From the NCBI GenBank assembly GCA_030248225.1, contig JASANE010030200.1:62001-126000 (forward strand): a DNA stretch of 64,000 nucleotides. The letters are read 5' to 3'. This DNA is from Trileptium ribeirensis. Taxonomy: Eukaryota > Nematoda > Enoplea > Enoplida > Thoracostomopsidae. Shown here one piece after another: positions 1 to 11,600 of the stretch (positions are counted from its first letter, which is position 1; every line of letters starts with the position of its first letter). The notes beneath the pieces are model-generated. The model did no database searches and was not told the origin of the DNA. It was given only the letters and a program-made list of their open reading frames with translations. A program made the position numbers and the translations under genes.

Positions 1-957
1 TGGCGAAAATCGTGTCCCGGTTGCGGTTTCGGCATAAGGCAAAAGCTATATATACCGGAATTCCTGTTTAAAATGTCAACATTTTTTGCTTCATCTGTGG
101 TCCAGTCATACGTTATACATAGACAATGATCAAGTTCCAAAACTGGGAAAATTACCTTGTGCAACATAAGTAGGACGCAATTTCAGTAAGTATTTTTGAG
201 GTTCACCCGGCAGGAGTTTATTTACAAAACAAAGCTAGGTCAATGCTTGTAGCAGCTTGCCTATTCCGAAATCTGTGGTATATGTTAGAATTAAACCGGT
301 TCAACTTTATAAATAGATTGTTTATTAGATTTAATAGATTGAATATGGATTATTGAAGTAGGTACTTAGCTGTAAGTTTGGCTAAAATAGTTGCGTGAAG
401 CACCAGGCAGCGCGCTTGTAAAATTTGTGATCAGTCTACTTTGGAGTAAAGTAACACATCTGCAAAGCTGCCAGAAACTGAGTTCTTGGAAACGAACTGT
501 ATATATTCAAACTGTTCGAGGAGTCATTATAGTTGTAATTATTTATAGCACTATATAAATTATAGTATATCTTTTTATTTTCTTTTAGAACCACATAAAC
601 CAATAATTTCAAGTTTCCCACGGAATAGCATGTAACGAACGTATATCTAGTAAAGGCAGGTAATTGGAGACAGAGGAAAATTGTGTAATCTGCGTTACAA
701 GAACATTCATACTGGCTCAGTTTACGCAAAACTGTACAGCTTAAGGCATTTTCAGCTAGTAGTCCAAAAAACCGGCATCTTGATCCATAAATAAATATTT
801 TAGCTTCCTTAGCCTCTTCCAAGTTCGGTAGAGGTAATAATGTCATCGCAAAAATTTTATTTTTAATATATATATTTTCAGTCCACACTGCCTTCATTTC
901 GTCATTCATCTGTTTTGCTATATATGTTTCGAAGACCAGGTTCCAGATCCGGTTTGG
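1..957. mobile_element. hAT-like MITE family H, copy 1 (enters from the window edge)
   Basis: Bases 1 onward match the inside of the complete family H copies at 15998 and 35416 (GGCGAAAATCGTG, then GGTTGCGGTTTCGG), so the terminal repeat lies just outside the window. The right side follows the family up to GATCCGGTTT near 950 but lacks the terminal GGTTATTCCCTG. The copy is therefore truncated at its right end. It contains the longest open frame of the family on the - strand (436-1008, 190 codons), described under findings. Class assignment rests on the 8-bp target duplications and CAGGG termini of the other copies. Confidence 0.75.
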
Positions 958-1224
958 TACGGGCCTCTGATGCGGACTCGGCACCTCCAGCCGTGCGCTT
1001 TGATGCACAACACCGTAAGATTCAAACCAGAAAAGTGGAACCGTCCTTTAGCCCATCTAGGTTTACGGATCGAAGTTTAAGGGTTTCAAAGGCCTCCGAC
1101 AGGTTGGGGTTATCTTTTTATGACCGTCTAGTTTTAATTTTCTGTCGGGTTTAATGACGTGAACACAATGATGGATGTCATGCTCATCGGAAAATTTTTC
1201 GCAATTTCCGCAGGTTACTGTACG
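957..1224. other. Short unassigned stretch after family H copy 1
   Basis: Nothing recognised. Two small open frames on opposite strands cross it, with no family resemblance. Confidence 0.3.
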
Positions 1225-1660
1225 CAATATGGGCACAGCGGGCTCGTACCGACTCAAATTAAACCCTAGAATCCGGGGAGCCTAAATATAATATTTATAT
1301 ACAATAAATTAATTAAAATAAATTTAATTCAGCCAAATGCCCATTTTTAGAATTTACTGCCGGTTATGCCTTAATAAGTCCGTGGATCCCGGAGTTATGT
1401 GGCGTAACCTTAAAGATCCCCAATTCCGAGAATTTAGATTAACATTTAAAAATTCCTCTTATCAGTTAAAATTTACCAGTGAGGCTGAACACTGGTAACT
1501 GATATTTTATTTCTGCACTGCAGTTTTCCAGCATCTTCTATGAAAATTAACATTGGTAAACTAATATTTAGGTAATTTTACTAATAAGTTTCTGAAACTT
1601 GCCTCAATTACTGTTCGCTGCACGGCGAACACCACAATTTGGGAAATTTTTCACAGGCGC
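1225..1660. repeat. Dispersed repeat family K, copy 1
   Basis: The stretch shares an ordered series of blocks with 44690-45190: GGGCACAGCGGG, then CTCAAATTAAA, AAGTCCGTGGATCC, CGGAGTTATG, and two hairpins. Hairpin one is TTACCAGT/ACTGGTAA at 1473-1498; hairpin two is TGTTCGC/GCGAACA at 1612-1632. No coding content was seen. A third, partial copy in reverse lies at 30440-30610. The element class is unknown. Confidence 0.65.
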
Positions 1661-2071
1661 GGGCAGTTGGGACGGGTTCCGTAAAATACAACATTTTCTA
1701 CCTTTCCTACCTACTTTCTCTCTATCGTATTGCGCGTAGTCATGCCATATTTTCACAAACTGAATAAGTTCAGGAATCGCACAGGCTATAGGCAGTTCGC
1801 GGATCGGGAATAGTAAGGTATCCCAAAATGCCTCACCAAACCCGGCCGGATATACATATACACAGGGACATAAAACGATATCAATGGTACAATTTCACAA
1901 TCAATACAATATTGTAATAAATACGCAATGACTATAAATGGTGGGTGGGCAAGGCACCAAATCCGATCGACCAGTGACAACTTATCAATATACATAGAAA
2001 TATAAGGGTTATGAGAGTTTGGCATGGCTTATATAAGCAGCAATGATTATAAAATTACCAACAATTGACAC
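1661..2071. other. Unassigned 0.4-kb stretch
   Basis: No feature recognised. A 79-codon frame on the - strand at 1786-2025 has no family resemblance and I treat it as chance. Confidence 0.3.
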
Positions 2072-3908
2072 CAGGGTTGGTTTTTCCGGAAAAAAAGTCG
2101 GACCGGAAAAAACCCGTTTTTTCCGGAAAAACATGAAAAAAAAGTCAAATTTTACTGTTAGTTTTTTACTTGTTATCCTGTTATGAAAATAGCAGGAAAC
2201 ATAGTTTTGTGCGAAAATGAATCCTGTTGTTGATTGTCAATGCCTTAATTACTGAAAAAGGTCTACACCTGCAAGGTTGTTACATGGAATTTGCGGTTCT
2301 TTTCTTTTAGCCCCCCTCCAGCCCGAATTTGGTCAATTTTGAAGACACAGAACTGATTTTGGTATCAATCTATGGGGCGGTTCAGAAAATGCCCATTTTA
2401 CCCACATCCCTGAAATAGTTTTTTTTTCGATTTTTTGAGGTCTAGTAATCCTTCTTTAGAACCCAAAAATTTTTTTCTTCGGAATACGGTCACGTTGGGT
2501 ACCTTTCGTCTTGGTTTGAGAAATCTACTGTTGTGTATTTTATTGAAATCAAAGCCGCCGTTAGAAAGCTATGAGGGCCCAAGTCATCTTGAAGGGCGGA
2601 AATAAATTACAGACCATGCCGTTCTCGATATACTAAGCCTAAGTCTTAGTCTTAGCCTAAGCTAAGGTTCTTATATGAGACATACACTAAGCCTAAAGCC
2701 TATGTCGGGGGGCTACCGCCCCCGAACCCCCCGCTCTAAGCTGTTCTTTTTTCTAACGTTATAACGTAGCCCATCAGGGTTACTTGGGCCCCTTATAACT
2801 TTCTGTGGCGTAGATTTCAATCAAATACACACTAATAGATTTTTCTCATCAAACCAAGACGAACGGTGCCCAACATGACCATATTCCGAAGAAAATATTT
2901 TTGGATTCTTAAGGGGGATCTTAAAAAGTCGAAAAAAAATTTCAAGGATGTGGGTGAAATGAGCATTTTCTGAACCGCCTCATCGAGCTGAATCGATTTA
3001 TACCAAAATCAGCTCTGTATCTTCAAAATTGACCAAATTCTGGCTGGGGGGCTAAAAGAGAAGACCCGAATTTGCAACCACTACAACACAGTGCAGCGGC
3101 ACTTAAATCTTTCCAACGGGCACTGTTATGCGAAAACCACACGTTGGCTTTAACGACAGGAGTGCGTATAATTATTTGGTTCGAATTAATAGTGAAAATA
3201 CTTCATATTTTTAGTATTGTGTAAACTTACTAACAGGTGTCAAACTGCCCACCGTCCAAGTAATGCTGGAAGCGCATTAATACAATAGAGTATGTAATTT
3301 ATGTATACGATCCAACTGTCGATCTATTTAGTATATTACCCGTCGTGGTAAAAATGCCATACATGCCCGCAGGTATCTATCACAGGTAAACAGACCGGTG
3401 CGGGGAGTGGGATGGTGGTAGATAATCATCAAGGGGTATAATAGGTTTTTGGTTTTTCTTGGAGGGGGCTGACTTTATCGGTAACCAACACCCGTTCCAT
3501 ATCCACCTGTGAGTATGTGTACTTGGCCTGTGTCTGCCTAGTTTACCGCTTTCATATACTCGATACAAATCCCATGGCTCTATTCAGTAACTCGCCTATT
3601 TAAATTTGCCATCGCATTTTTGATGCGGTGAAGGAAGCAAGCTATGCTTGTGCTAATTATATATCTAGTCGATGCTTGGAAGATAGTGTTTTACCATTTC
3701 TACCATATAAATCATAAGCATGAAATGTAAAGGCTGCTTAAATAAGTGTATATAATACGCACGGCCATGATATTTTGTTGCATAACGGTCTTCCAACTAT
3801 TTTCGGCCCCAAAATCCTGAAATTGTTTTTTTCCATTTTTTCCGGGGGGTAGGAAAAAACGGAAAAAAAACACTTTTTCCGTTGGTTTTTTCCGGTGAAA
3901 GAAACCTG
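2072..3908. mobile_element. hAT-like non-autonomous element with imperfect 8-bp target duplication
   Basis: The left end is CAGGGTTGGTTTTTCCGG and the right end, reverse complemented, is CAGGTTTCTTTCACCGG. Both ends run into CCGGAAAAAACC-type repeats. The flanks are ATTGACAC (2064-2071) and ATTGATAC (3909-3916), seven of eight bases equal, as expected for a hAT insertion that has aged. No transposase was recognised inside. The middle holds a long inverted repeat (2286-3077) listed separately. Confidence 0.75.
2286..3077. repeat. Long inverted repeat, arms of about 310 bp, loop about 170 bp
   Basis: The arms are roughly 2286-2594 and 2763-3077. They pair through blocks such as CTTTTAGCCCCCC, AATTTGGTCAATTTTGAAGA, GGCGGTTCAGAAAATG, CCCACATCC and TTCTTCGGAATA, at roughly 80% identity by eye. 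The loop holds a small TAAGCCTAAGTC/TTAG repeat cluster and a GGGGGGCT tract. It lies wholly inside the hAT-like element 2072-3908, so it is either part of that element or a foldback element nested in it. Confidence 0.85.
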
Positions 3909-3954
3909 ATTGATACCAAATGGTACAAATAATATACGGCAACAAAACAACGGT

Positions 3955-4195
3955 AATAACGGGCATATTCAATAAATGAAGTCATACAATTATAACAATG
4001 ATTAGCATGGATCAATGGCAGGTCATTCAATAGTGAAAGGGTATACTTATGGCATTGAATGGCATAAATAGGTATGCAGTTATAATAACAATGAATGGTA
4101 CAATAGCAAATGTACAATAATGGTAATACTAAATAATAATGGTACAATAAGGTATATATATACAATAATGGTAACAATAAATAAATAAATAAATT
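3955..4195. repeat. Degenerate AT-rich repeat of AATGGTA/ACAATAATGG motifs
   Basis: Short motifs such as ATGGCAT, AATGGTACAAT and ACAATAATGGTA recur at irregular spacing and run into ATAAATAAATAAATAAATTG at the right end. Similar material occurs at 45540-45990 and, reversed, at 29280-29660. It could be the simple-repeat tail of a retroelement, but orientation relative to the fragment at 4200 argues against that. Confidence 0.5.
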
Positions 4196-4199
4196 GTTT

Positions 4200-5070
4200 G
4201 TGAGCAGTGGAGTGCCGTAAGCTCAGTTCTTGTTCCGACTTTATTCTTATTCTACATCAATGACCTCGGTGAATACGCTTCTTCGAACGTTTTCAAGTTT
4301 GCTGACGACACAAAATTTGCCGCCGTATCCATCGAAACCAGTTCAGAGCTGTCGACACACATGATTTATCCAGTGATTTAGATGGATTGCAGCAATGGGC
4401 TGAAGACTCTGGTATGGAATTTAATGCGGATAAGTGTTCGTGCTTACATTTTGGCCATGAAAATCCAAGTACTCATTACAAACTGGGAGATGTTGACATC
4501 CCAAACAAGCGTCATGAAAATGATCTGGGAGTTTGGATTTCGGATGACATGAAACCGTCGAAACATTGCGCCGAAGTAGCATCCAGCGCTGAGAAAATAA
4601 TACGAGCGATGAAGCGCAAGTTTCAGACTTAACAATCGCTATATTTTTGCCGATATACACTGCATTAATTCGACCACGCCTTGAATACGCCACCTGTTGT
4701 TGGTGTCCCCATTACAGACGTGATTGCAAAGTGCTCGGGGACGTCCAACGGCGAGCAACAAGATTACTACCCAGCTTAGCCGGCTTAGACTATAACGACC
4801 GACTCAAGGCTTTGAAACTACAAACTCTAGAAACACGACGTACTCGTGCACTGTATGGCAAACAATCTGGTCGATGTTCCGATTCATCGCTTCTTCAAGC
4901 TAATAGGCGAGTCTCGTCTCCGTGCGCACTCATTCAAATTGCAATCAAGATACATACCTCATATCAACCTGCGCACGATATGGTTTGCCTGTCGTACAAT
5001 CGAAATTTGGAATGTATCTGAAATATCTCAAATAATATTGATTTAGACGAGGTAGCAGTTCGTACCGTTC
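4200..5070 (+). pseudogene. Non-LTR retrotransposon reverse transcriptase remnant, CR1/L2/jockey-like
   Basis: Known for the family: the RT copies element RNA at a nicked target site. Seen: a broken SGVPQGS-type block near 4208-4240 with a stop where the glutamine is expected. The catalytic FADDTKFAA is at 4298-4324. This is followed by LQQWAEDSGMEFNADKC and a LHFG block in the frame at 4387-4632. A second frame (4647-5021) has LIRPRLEYATCCW, QRRATRLLPSL and LDYNDRLKALKLQTLETRR, the usual C-terminal RT sequence of CR1/L2 elements. The 5' part of the element (endonuclease, ORF1) is absent, frames change at about 4633, and there are internal stops. It is a 5'-truncated dead copy upstream of UBE2G1 and on the same strand. 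Confidence 0.85.
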
Positions 5071-5586
5071 CCTTTACAAGTGGGTAATTCCATGTTCTTC
5101 TTAAATAGTTCCCACACATGCGCCTTGCGTTATGTTGCTTCCGAAAACCTTGGCTTCATCGTACTCTTTTTCCTAATTATCGCTCCATTTCGCCTGCGCC
5201 TTCACTTTTTGCTAGATTCCTTTGTCTTGGGCGCCGGATACGGCCTATTTTCTCAGTATGCGAAATAAATGTACGTAATAAGCTTAAAAAGTTTTATTCT
5301 GGGATTAACGCAGCCTCCCCCTCCCATTTAAATGCACTGCATATTTTTTGAGTTCTAGAAAGGACAGACATGTATTTGTTTTATACTGTTTATTACCTTG
5401 TCGTGTCAGTGTAGTTACTAAACTCAGTGAAATGAATTTGAGCAGTCTCGAATTAAATACCAAACTTTTATCAAGGGATGCAAACTAGCGGAGCGGCAAG
5501 CGTTCTACCTGACATGTCAATATATTTCGGTATTGCACAAAATAGTATTGGTAAATATTTTTTTAGAAATTACATATGTTTAACAT
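5071..5586 (+). promoter_or_regulatory. Presumed 5' UTR and promoter region of UBE2G1
   Basis: This stretch lies between the end of a dead retrotransposon fragment and the UBE2G1 start codon. I see no clear TATA box, CpG cluster or coding signal. The only basis for the call is position; the transcription start could equally lie further upstream if a non-coding first exon exists. Confidence 0.3.
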
Positions 5587-5632
5587 ATGGCAGAAAGTCA
5601 ATCGGCGTTGTTGCTAAGGAAACAATTAGCTG
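5587..5632 (+). CDS. UBE2G1: UBE2G1 coding exon 1
   Basis: This exon encodes residues 1-15 ([15 protein letters not shown]) and the first base of Glu16. It ends at the donor GTAGGT at 5633, so the intron is phase 1. The first AAs of the family (QSALLLR, then QLAEL) are aligned exactly here, which supports both the start codon and the donor. Confidence 0.95.
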
Positions 5633-8600
5633 GTAGGTTTGTTTTAAGCTAATATGGGGTGATATGATGTCGCGCATCATACATGGATCAATACGTATTC
5701 GGGTTTTCCGGACGCGCAATACCTTATCGTAATTTTCAAACTGTTATTTTAACTTCAAAGATCATAACCAAACTTTGTAATTCACTATTAATGCACTATT
5801 TTTATGATGTAGATATTAACATTTGATGTTTGAGATATAAATTATATGTAAAAGTTGAGATTTGGTGTATCATGGGTATCCCAGGATTGTTCGACAGAAT
5901 TACTAAAGTTCTACTAGAGGAATGTGACACGAGGTACCCAAAAAAATATTGCTCCATGTGCCTGCAGGCTTCTCCCAAAACTACGAATTTCAGGTACTTA
6001 AATTTACTTCAAGGATGAAAATTTGGCGTATATTGTTGGTTAAGAAAGTCACCTGGGCTAAGAATATTTTTGAAACTTGATCAATATTTTTTACATGCCC
6101 GCTGTGTAGACTCCGGTGTTATACTCTCATATCACATCTGCTTCTTATGTGCTTCCTTTTCAGCTGGGCCAGACTCCATGGTTCCGTTATGTTGCCTTGG
6201 GTTATTGGTTGACTGCTCTGAATCTTACCATACTCATAACGTCACGCTTTGGTAGCGCTTGTCCAGGTATCTTCGATGTCTGAACATGCCTGCTCTGCCG
6301 ATAGATCGACTACTGTTAAAGATCTTCACCCAGCTTACGAGGAAGTAACCGAAATTCGGGTTTCGGCTCCGACTGACTTTTGCAGGAATCTAAGTTCCGG
6401 TTTCATGTCTTTTGGACATACAAATGGCTAAATTTGTCAAAGATTTCTATGCACTGGTAAAACTTATTATCGAACTAACAACCTAAACTATTATTTCAAC
6501 ATTATCACTGATGATATTTGTTATACATAAAAACAGAATATTTTCTGTCTTGTATTTGTATATATAGCTTTGGTTACTTCGCTTAATTTGCCAATAGGGA
6601 TTTCCTGACTTCTACTAATTAGTTAATACTATAGAGAGAGTTAGTGCTAGTCATCCCAACACAAGCATATTTTTTGAAATGCTCTGTAGTCCCGCATGTG
6701 TTAGCTATGCCGATATTTAAGGCACGACGAAACGGTTCATTCATAGTCTCCTGCGACAAATAACTACTGCTAAATGTGTCATAAGTTTATTCGCGTATAC
6801 TCGTAGGAACGCAAATGAAGTAATTTCGAGTATTTCACATTACTAAGAATTTTCTAATACTAGTACTACTTACCACGACGACGGGAATCAATGAGGTAAG
6901 CGTGGCTAGCGTATGTTCATTTGTGTATTTCCTCGCTCGAAATTGGGCTTCCTGAATCCGTTATAAACGCACAGAAGGGCATGATACAGCCGCAGTACAT
7001 TAAAAGAAATAGAGCTGTAATTTTCAGCATATAAGTTGCTCCCTGGCCAAATTTTGAGCGAATGGATAGCCTATTAAGTGTGGGAATGGCTTAGCCACGT
7101 ACTATCTAAGTGGAGGCATGGTGCACTCTTGAAAAACCGCCATCTCTCGTACCAAAGCCAAATATTCTTTTTAGCTAATTCTGCGAAACACGTAACAATG
7201 TGCATCTCGACCCCCCCAGAAACTGAAAACGCCCGTATCATCAAACGCGGACTAACATTAAAGTGCAGGGAAGTGACATACTCTTCCCTAATGCACTCTT
7301 GATATTATTAACTGACTTAATTGTGGTCCGGCTTGGTTGTAGGATGTTCTGACGAGCTAGTTCTTTTAATATCTGCCAGTTGCGTAAGGGTCGCATGGAA
7401 CGCACAACAAAAATCTCTAAATGCACTTCAGGAGTGTCGTTGCACAGGTAATACGGGGAATATCAAGTGTGTAGTTTTGCAAGAAAAAGAAGACTAGACG
7501 GTTTGTTGTATATTCGCATTGTCGGCGCAATATTCCTTTGGACGATAAGGTCGGACAATTATTCCGGCCTTACATAAATGCCTATGCAAAACTCATCTTG
7601 AAGAAACATGACAAGGCCTGTAAAATCTTATTTGCTCTTAAAAAATTTATTGGTAGTAATTGTGTGTTGCGCCCAAAAGCTAAATATCTTCTGTACATAA
7701 TAGTCAGTCTCCTATTACTTCTTTATGGAGTGATTGGCTGGTGACATAGAATTGGACATAAACGGACAATTGTCGTAAACTGTTGGAAATGGTCCAGGCA
7801 TTGACTTGTCATATATATAATTATTGATGGTGTAGTTGAATCGAAACTATTTTGTGAGTCATATCAAAGAGCTTGCCGTTAAAGAGTATTTTAGACTAGA
7901 AGATTTAGAGAATCACGCATTGGTATATGCAGATTTTAGTCAACAACATTGGAGATTCACTGAACCTCCTTGCGGTATTGTTTGGTCTATAAGACGTAGT
8001 AAGAAATGGAGTGTTATGGATTGGATTTATACTAAGTAGCACGAATCTGACTTAGTCTTGTACACAGATGGCTGGGAAATATTCTGAAGTAAAATTTTTT
8101 AGATATAGATCTTAGATTTTGTAGATTTTAGATATTGGAACTTGGTCACTTTGTACATAATATTTTGAACCGTAGCTAGAGCAAAAAGTGCTGAAATTTT
8201 TGAACCGGGATGTCGGTTCCGGTATGGTTTTTGTAGTTTGCCGATATCGCCACCGGAACGTGGTCATCGCCGAAGCCGTGCCCAGAATTCCGGTTACTCT
8301 CTGCTGTTCATGTTGGAATTATTCGTCTTAATCAGAACATAGTGTAGTGGAGATTGTGTGGTGCAGGGGTGAAATCTTTTAAATTCTTGGTGTGTGTGGT
8401 TGATCGGCCATAACTTGGGAGCGACGTAACCGATTTTCATGATCTTGGGCTCATTCGAACCAGTCTATTTACCGTGTACATGTCCGAGCGTTTTTTGGAT
8501 CTGGGCTCTGATTCCGGGGTCAGGAGTCAAAATGTGGGTTTTTTGCCCCATTTTAGTACCCTTCACGGAAGCAAGGTTATTGTGATCTTAACTTTCGAAT

Positions 8601-11600
8601 TTTTTTTCTGGATGGTTTTATTTCATAGTAAAATGATAAATGCCCATGCCTCTTTTTTGTTTTTTGATTAAGACTCGGGTTCTGGATTTATGGTGTTTGA
8701 GGTACAGGGGTATGGCGCCCTAATGTTCCAGGGTTAGATGTCAAAATGAGGGTTTCGACCCCAATTTTAGTAGCTTTCACGGAAGCAAGGTTAGTTTTAT
8801 CTTAACTTTCGAATTTTTCCTCTGGTTTGTTGTATTTCATAGTAAAGTGATAAATGCCGATGCTTCTTTTCTTTGTTTTTCGATTAATGCTGCGGCTCTG
8901 GAGTTATGGGGTTTGAGGTATGGCACCCTCCTGGTTTCGCGATCCAAAATTAGAAAATTTGTTGTGACGTCCTGGGTTTCCTGGGAAAAGTTTCACTTGG
9001 AGGTTTTCGGGCATGAGAAACTCGATGCCGGTGTCGGTTTTACTCTCCGACCCATGGTTTCATGGGTATTATGGGGTATGGTGCCCCCATCTTTCGGGAT
9101 CAGAGGTCAAAATGAGTGTTGTTTACTCCATTTTAGTACCTTTACGGAAGCAAGGTTATTCTTATCTTAACCTTCGAATTTTTTTCTATGCTATGTTTTA
9201 TTTCATAGCATAATGACAAATGCTGATGCCTATTTTTTGTTTTTCGATTAACGCGCCGGTTCGTGAGTTATGGGGTTTGAGGTATGGCACCTTCGTGGTT
9301 CCTCGGCCCAAAATTCGAAAATTTGTTCTGACGTCCTGAGCGGCTGAAAAGTGTTACTTAGGGGTTTTCAGGCATGGCAGACCATTGTTGGTGTTGATTT
9401 GCACTGCGATCCATGGTTCTATAGGTACGCGAGTATTGCGGTGCCATGGTTCATCGACCCAAAATTCTTAATTTTACTGTTACGCCCTGTTTGTTCCCGA
9501 TAGCTTGCACTTGGGGGTTTTGTAGCATTAGAAATTTATTGCCGGCGTTAGTTTTGTTCTAACTAGTTATATCCACATATAGCATATCGACGTATGCTAT
9601 CGAGAGCTCATTGGCTGTGTACGCAAAAGGCGTAGGTGTGCTTATGCTTCACTACGTTCTGCAATCTCGATAGAGTTACTAGTTAATATAAACAAGACAA
9701 CGCTAGGTACCAAGATTCTAAATTTATAAATCTAAATTGTCAAGAAAATTTTAATTTTAAGGAAATATTTTAACATTGTGTAGGGCTCTATTACTTGCTA
9801 AATTTTCTGCATTTTACAGAAGTAATAGTTCTAGTCTCTCGGTCCGGTTTAAGTAAAATTGCACAATTGAGCACCAGCGAATCATTTATTCCTTTGGACC
9901 ATCGGCTATCATTTATTTCATTTCGAAGTGTCGGGATTGTCATCTTGACAATTTTATTAAATGTTGACACCACCCATTTAGACGCCAGTCGACTATTGCA
10001 ACAAATAATGGTACGGCCCCAAGGAGAATTCATAGGACGCTTAAAATTTGTTACCATCCTTTGGCTAACAACCCATCTTTTTAAGGAGCTCCACTTTAGG
10101 ACCACTTGATTTGAAAATCATGATGACAAATATAAGTATCAAATTTACAACCACGGCCTCGAGGCATACAAGTAACCGGCATTTCAAAAACTGTTCGAAC
10201 ATCAACAATAATAAAGCTACGGAGAATGGAAATTTATACTTTTATTTTACTTACTGACAAGGCCATCTTCCATTTTAGTTCATGTTCCGTGTAAAATTTG
10301 TAGTTCCGGTTACGGTTGCGGTTGCTCACTAGAACTCACCAACTTCGCAGCTGGCTGACCAGGGAATATCTTATTCATCTAATAATTTGTCCTCGACCAG
10401 GCGTCACCAAGGATTTTGAATCAGCCGCATCGGCCGATCTACTTTCCATGCCTGAATACTCGAAAGGGCTGATGCGTGAGCAAAATTGAGTTGACCCCAC
10501 CAGCCATTCTATAATTGTAATTTTGCATAAAAATTGTTACGGAACGGTTTTCGTTCAATTGAAATTCGGCGCAAAACTGCTCGCGAACACACACTCTGCG
10601 ATTACACTTTAAGCCTTTTGTGTTCGCGAAAATTCAAGTACAATGACCAAAATTTTTAGATCGAAAATTTGTCAAATTTGAATTAAACCGGTTTGTTCGC
10701 GAAGGACACGATAGGATTTATTTGTTTATGACGTACTCTTTGCATTGAATTTGGTCACGAACACTGAATAACTAAAACTTAAATAATTAGGCATTAGGGA
10801 ACAGAATTTATATATGCAAATTGAAAACGCCGAAATTTTGTTGGAACACAAGGTACATTTTATGTATTTCAGAGCTGAAGAAAAAACCAGTAGAAGGATT
10901 TTCCGCCGGATTAGTCAATGACGAAGATATTTACAAGTGGGAAGTGTTGATAATTGGTCCAGCAGATACCTTGTTGTGAGTATAATGTCAAATTTTATGA
11001 ATTATGAACAATGACATGTCGTCATTGACATGTCATACCATAACACTACATAAATGTCCTAGCTAATCGCGATATATTTGCACAGGACTCCGTGGGGCTG
11101 CTCCTCTATATATATTTATATACTGCGTTAGCGATATATGAGATACTTTTATATTTTAAATTTGAAATTAACATGGTATCAAAACTAATAATTTAGGTAA
11201 TCCAAGGTTTTTGTTGACTGTAACCAGCTTAGATCGGGATTGTCTGCCAATGTCACATGAATGACGTGTGTGCAGTGCAATCAAAGGGTAGCAGTATGTT
11301 CTAAAAGCCATCATCAGTGTTAGTCAGATTAGCTGCTTGCAACCACTGCGTTAGCATTAACAGTTATTGATCTGGATCAAGCCTAGCGTTTGAAAACAGC
11401 ATGTTTGAAGCGCACTGAAGATGTTATGGGCTATCTGGAAAAAGCAATCAGAGTGCTCCCAGAACGGCGGCTATCATATCTTAAAGTGAAAAAGGTCTTT
11501 TCTTGTGTTGTTATTCGAATATTCCGGATCAATTCCAACTAGGCTTAACCTAATCAATAAATACTGTAGTGCGATTAAATATATAAGTACTGGCAAACGC

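Noticed and set aside
8474..9213. Repeated frames in family R (and at 47581-48553 and 53306-54327) with similar peptides.
   Set aside because: The similarity follows the DNA repeat units in more than one frame and both strands. No frame is kept open across a whole copy.
9791..10109. Two 104-codon frames exactly opposite each other on both strands.
   Set aside because: Neither translation resembles a known family, there is no repeat or splice context, and overlap on both strands simply reflects few TA-containing stop triplets in this short GC-richer stretch.
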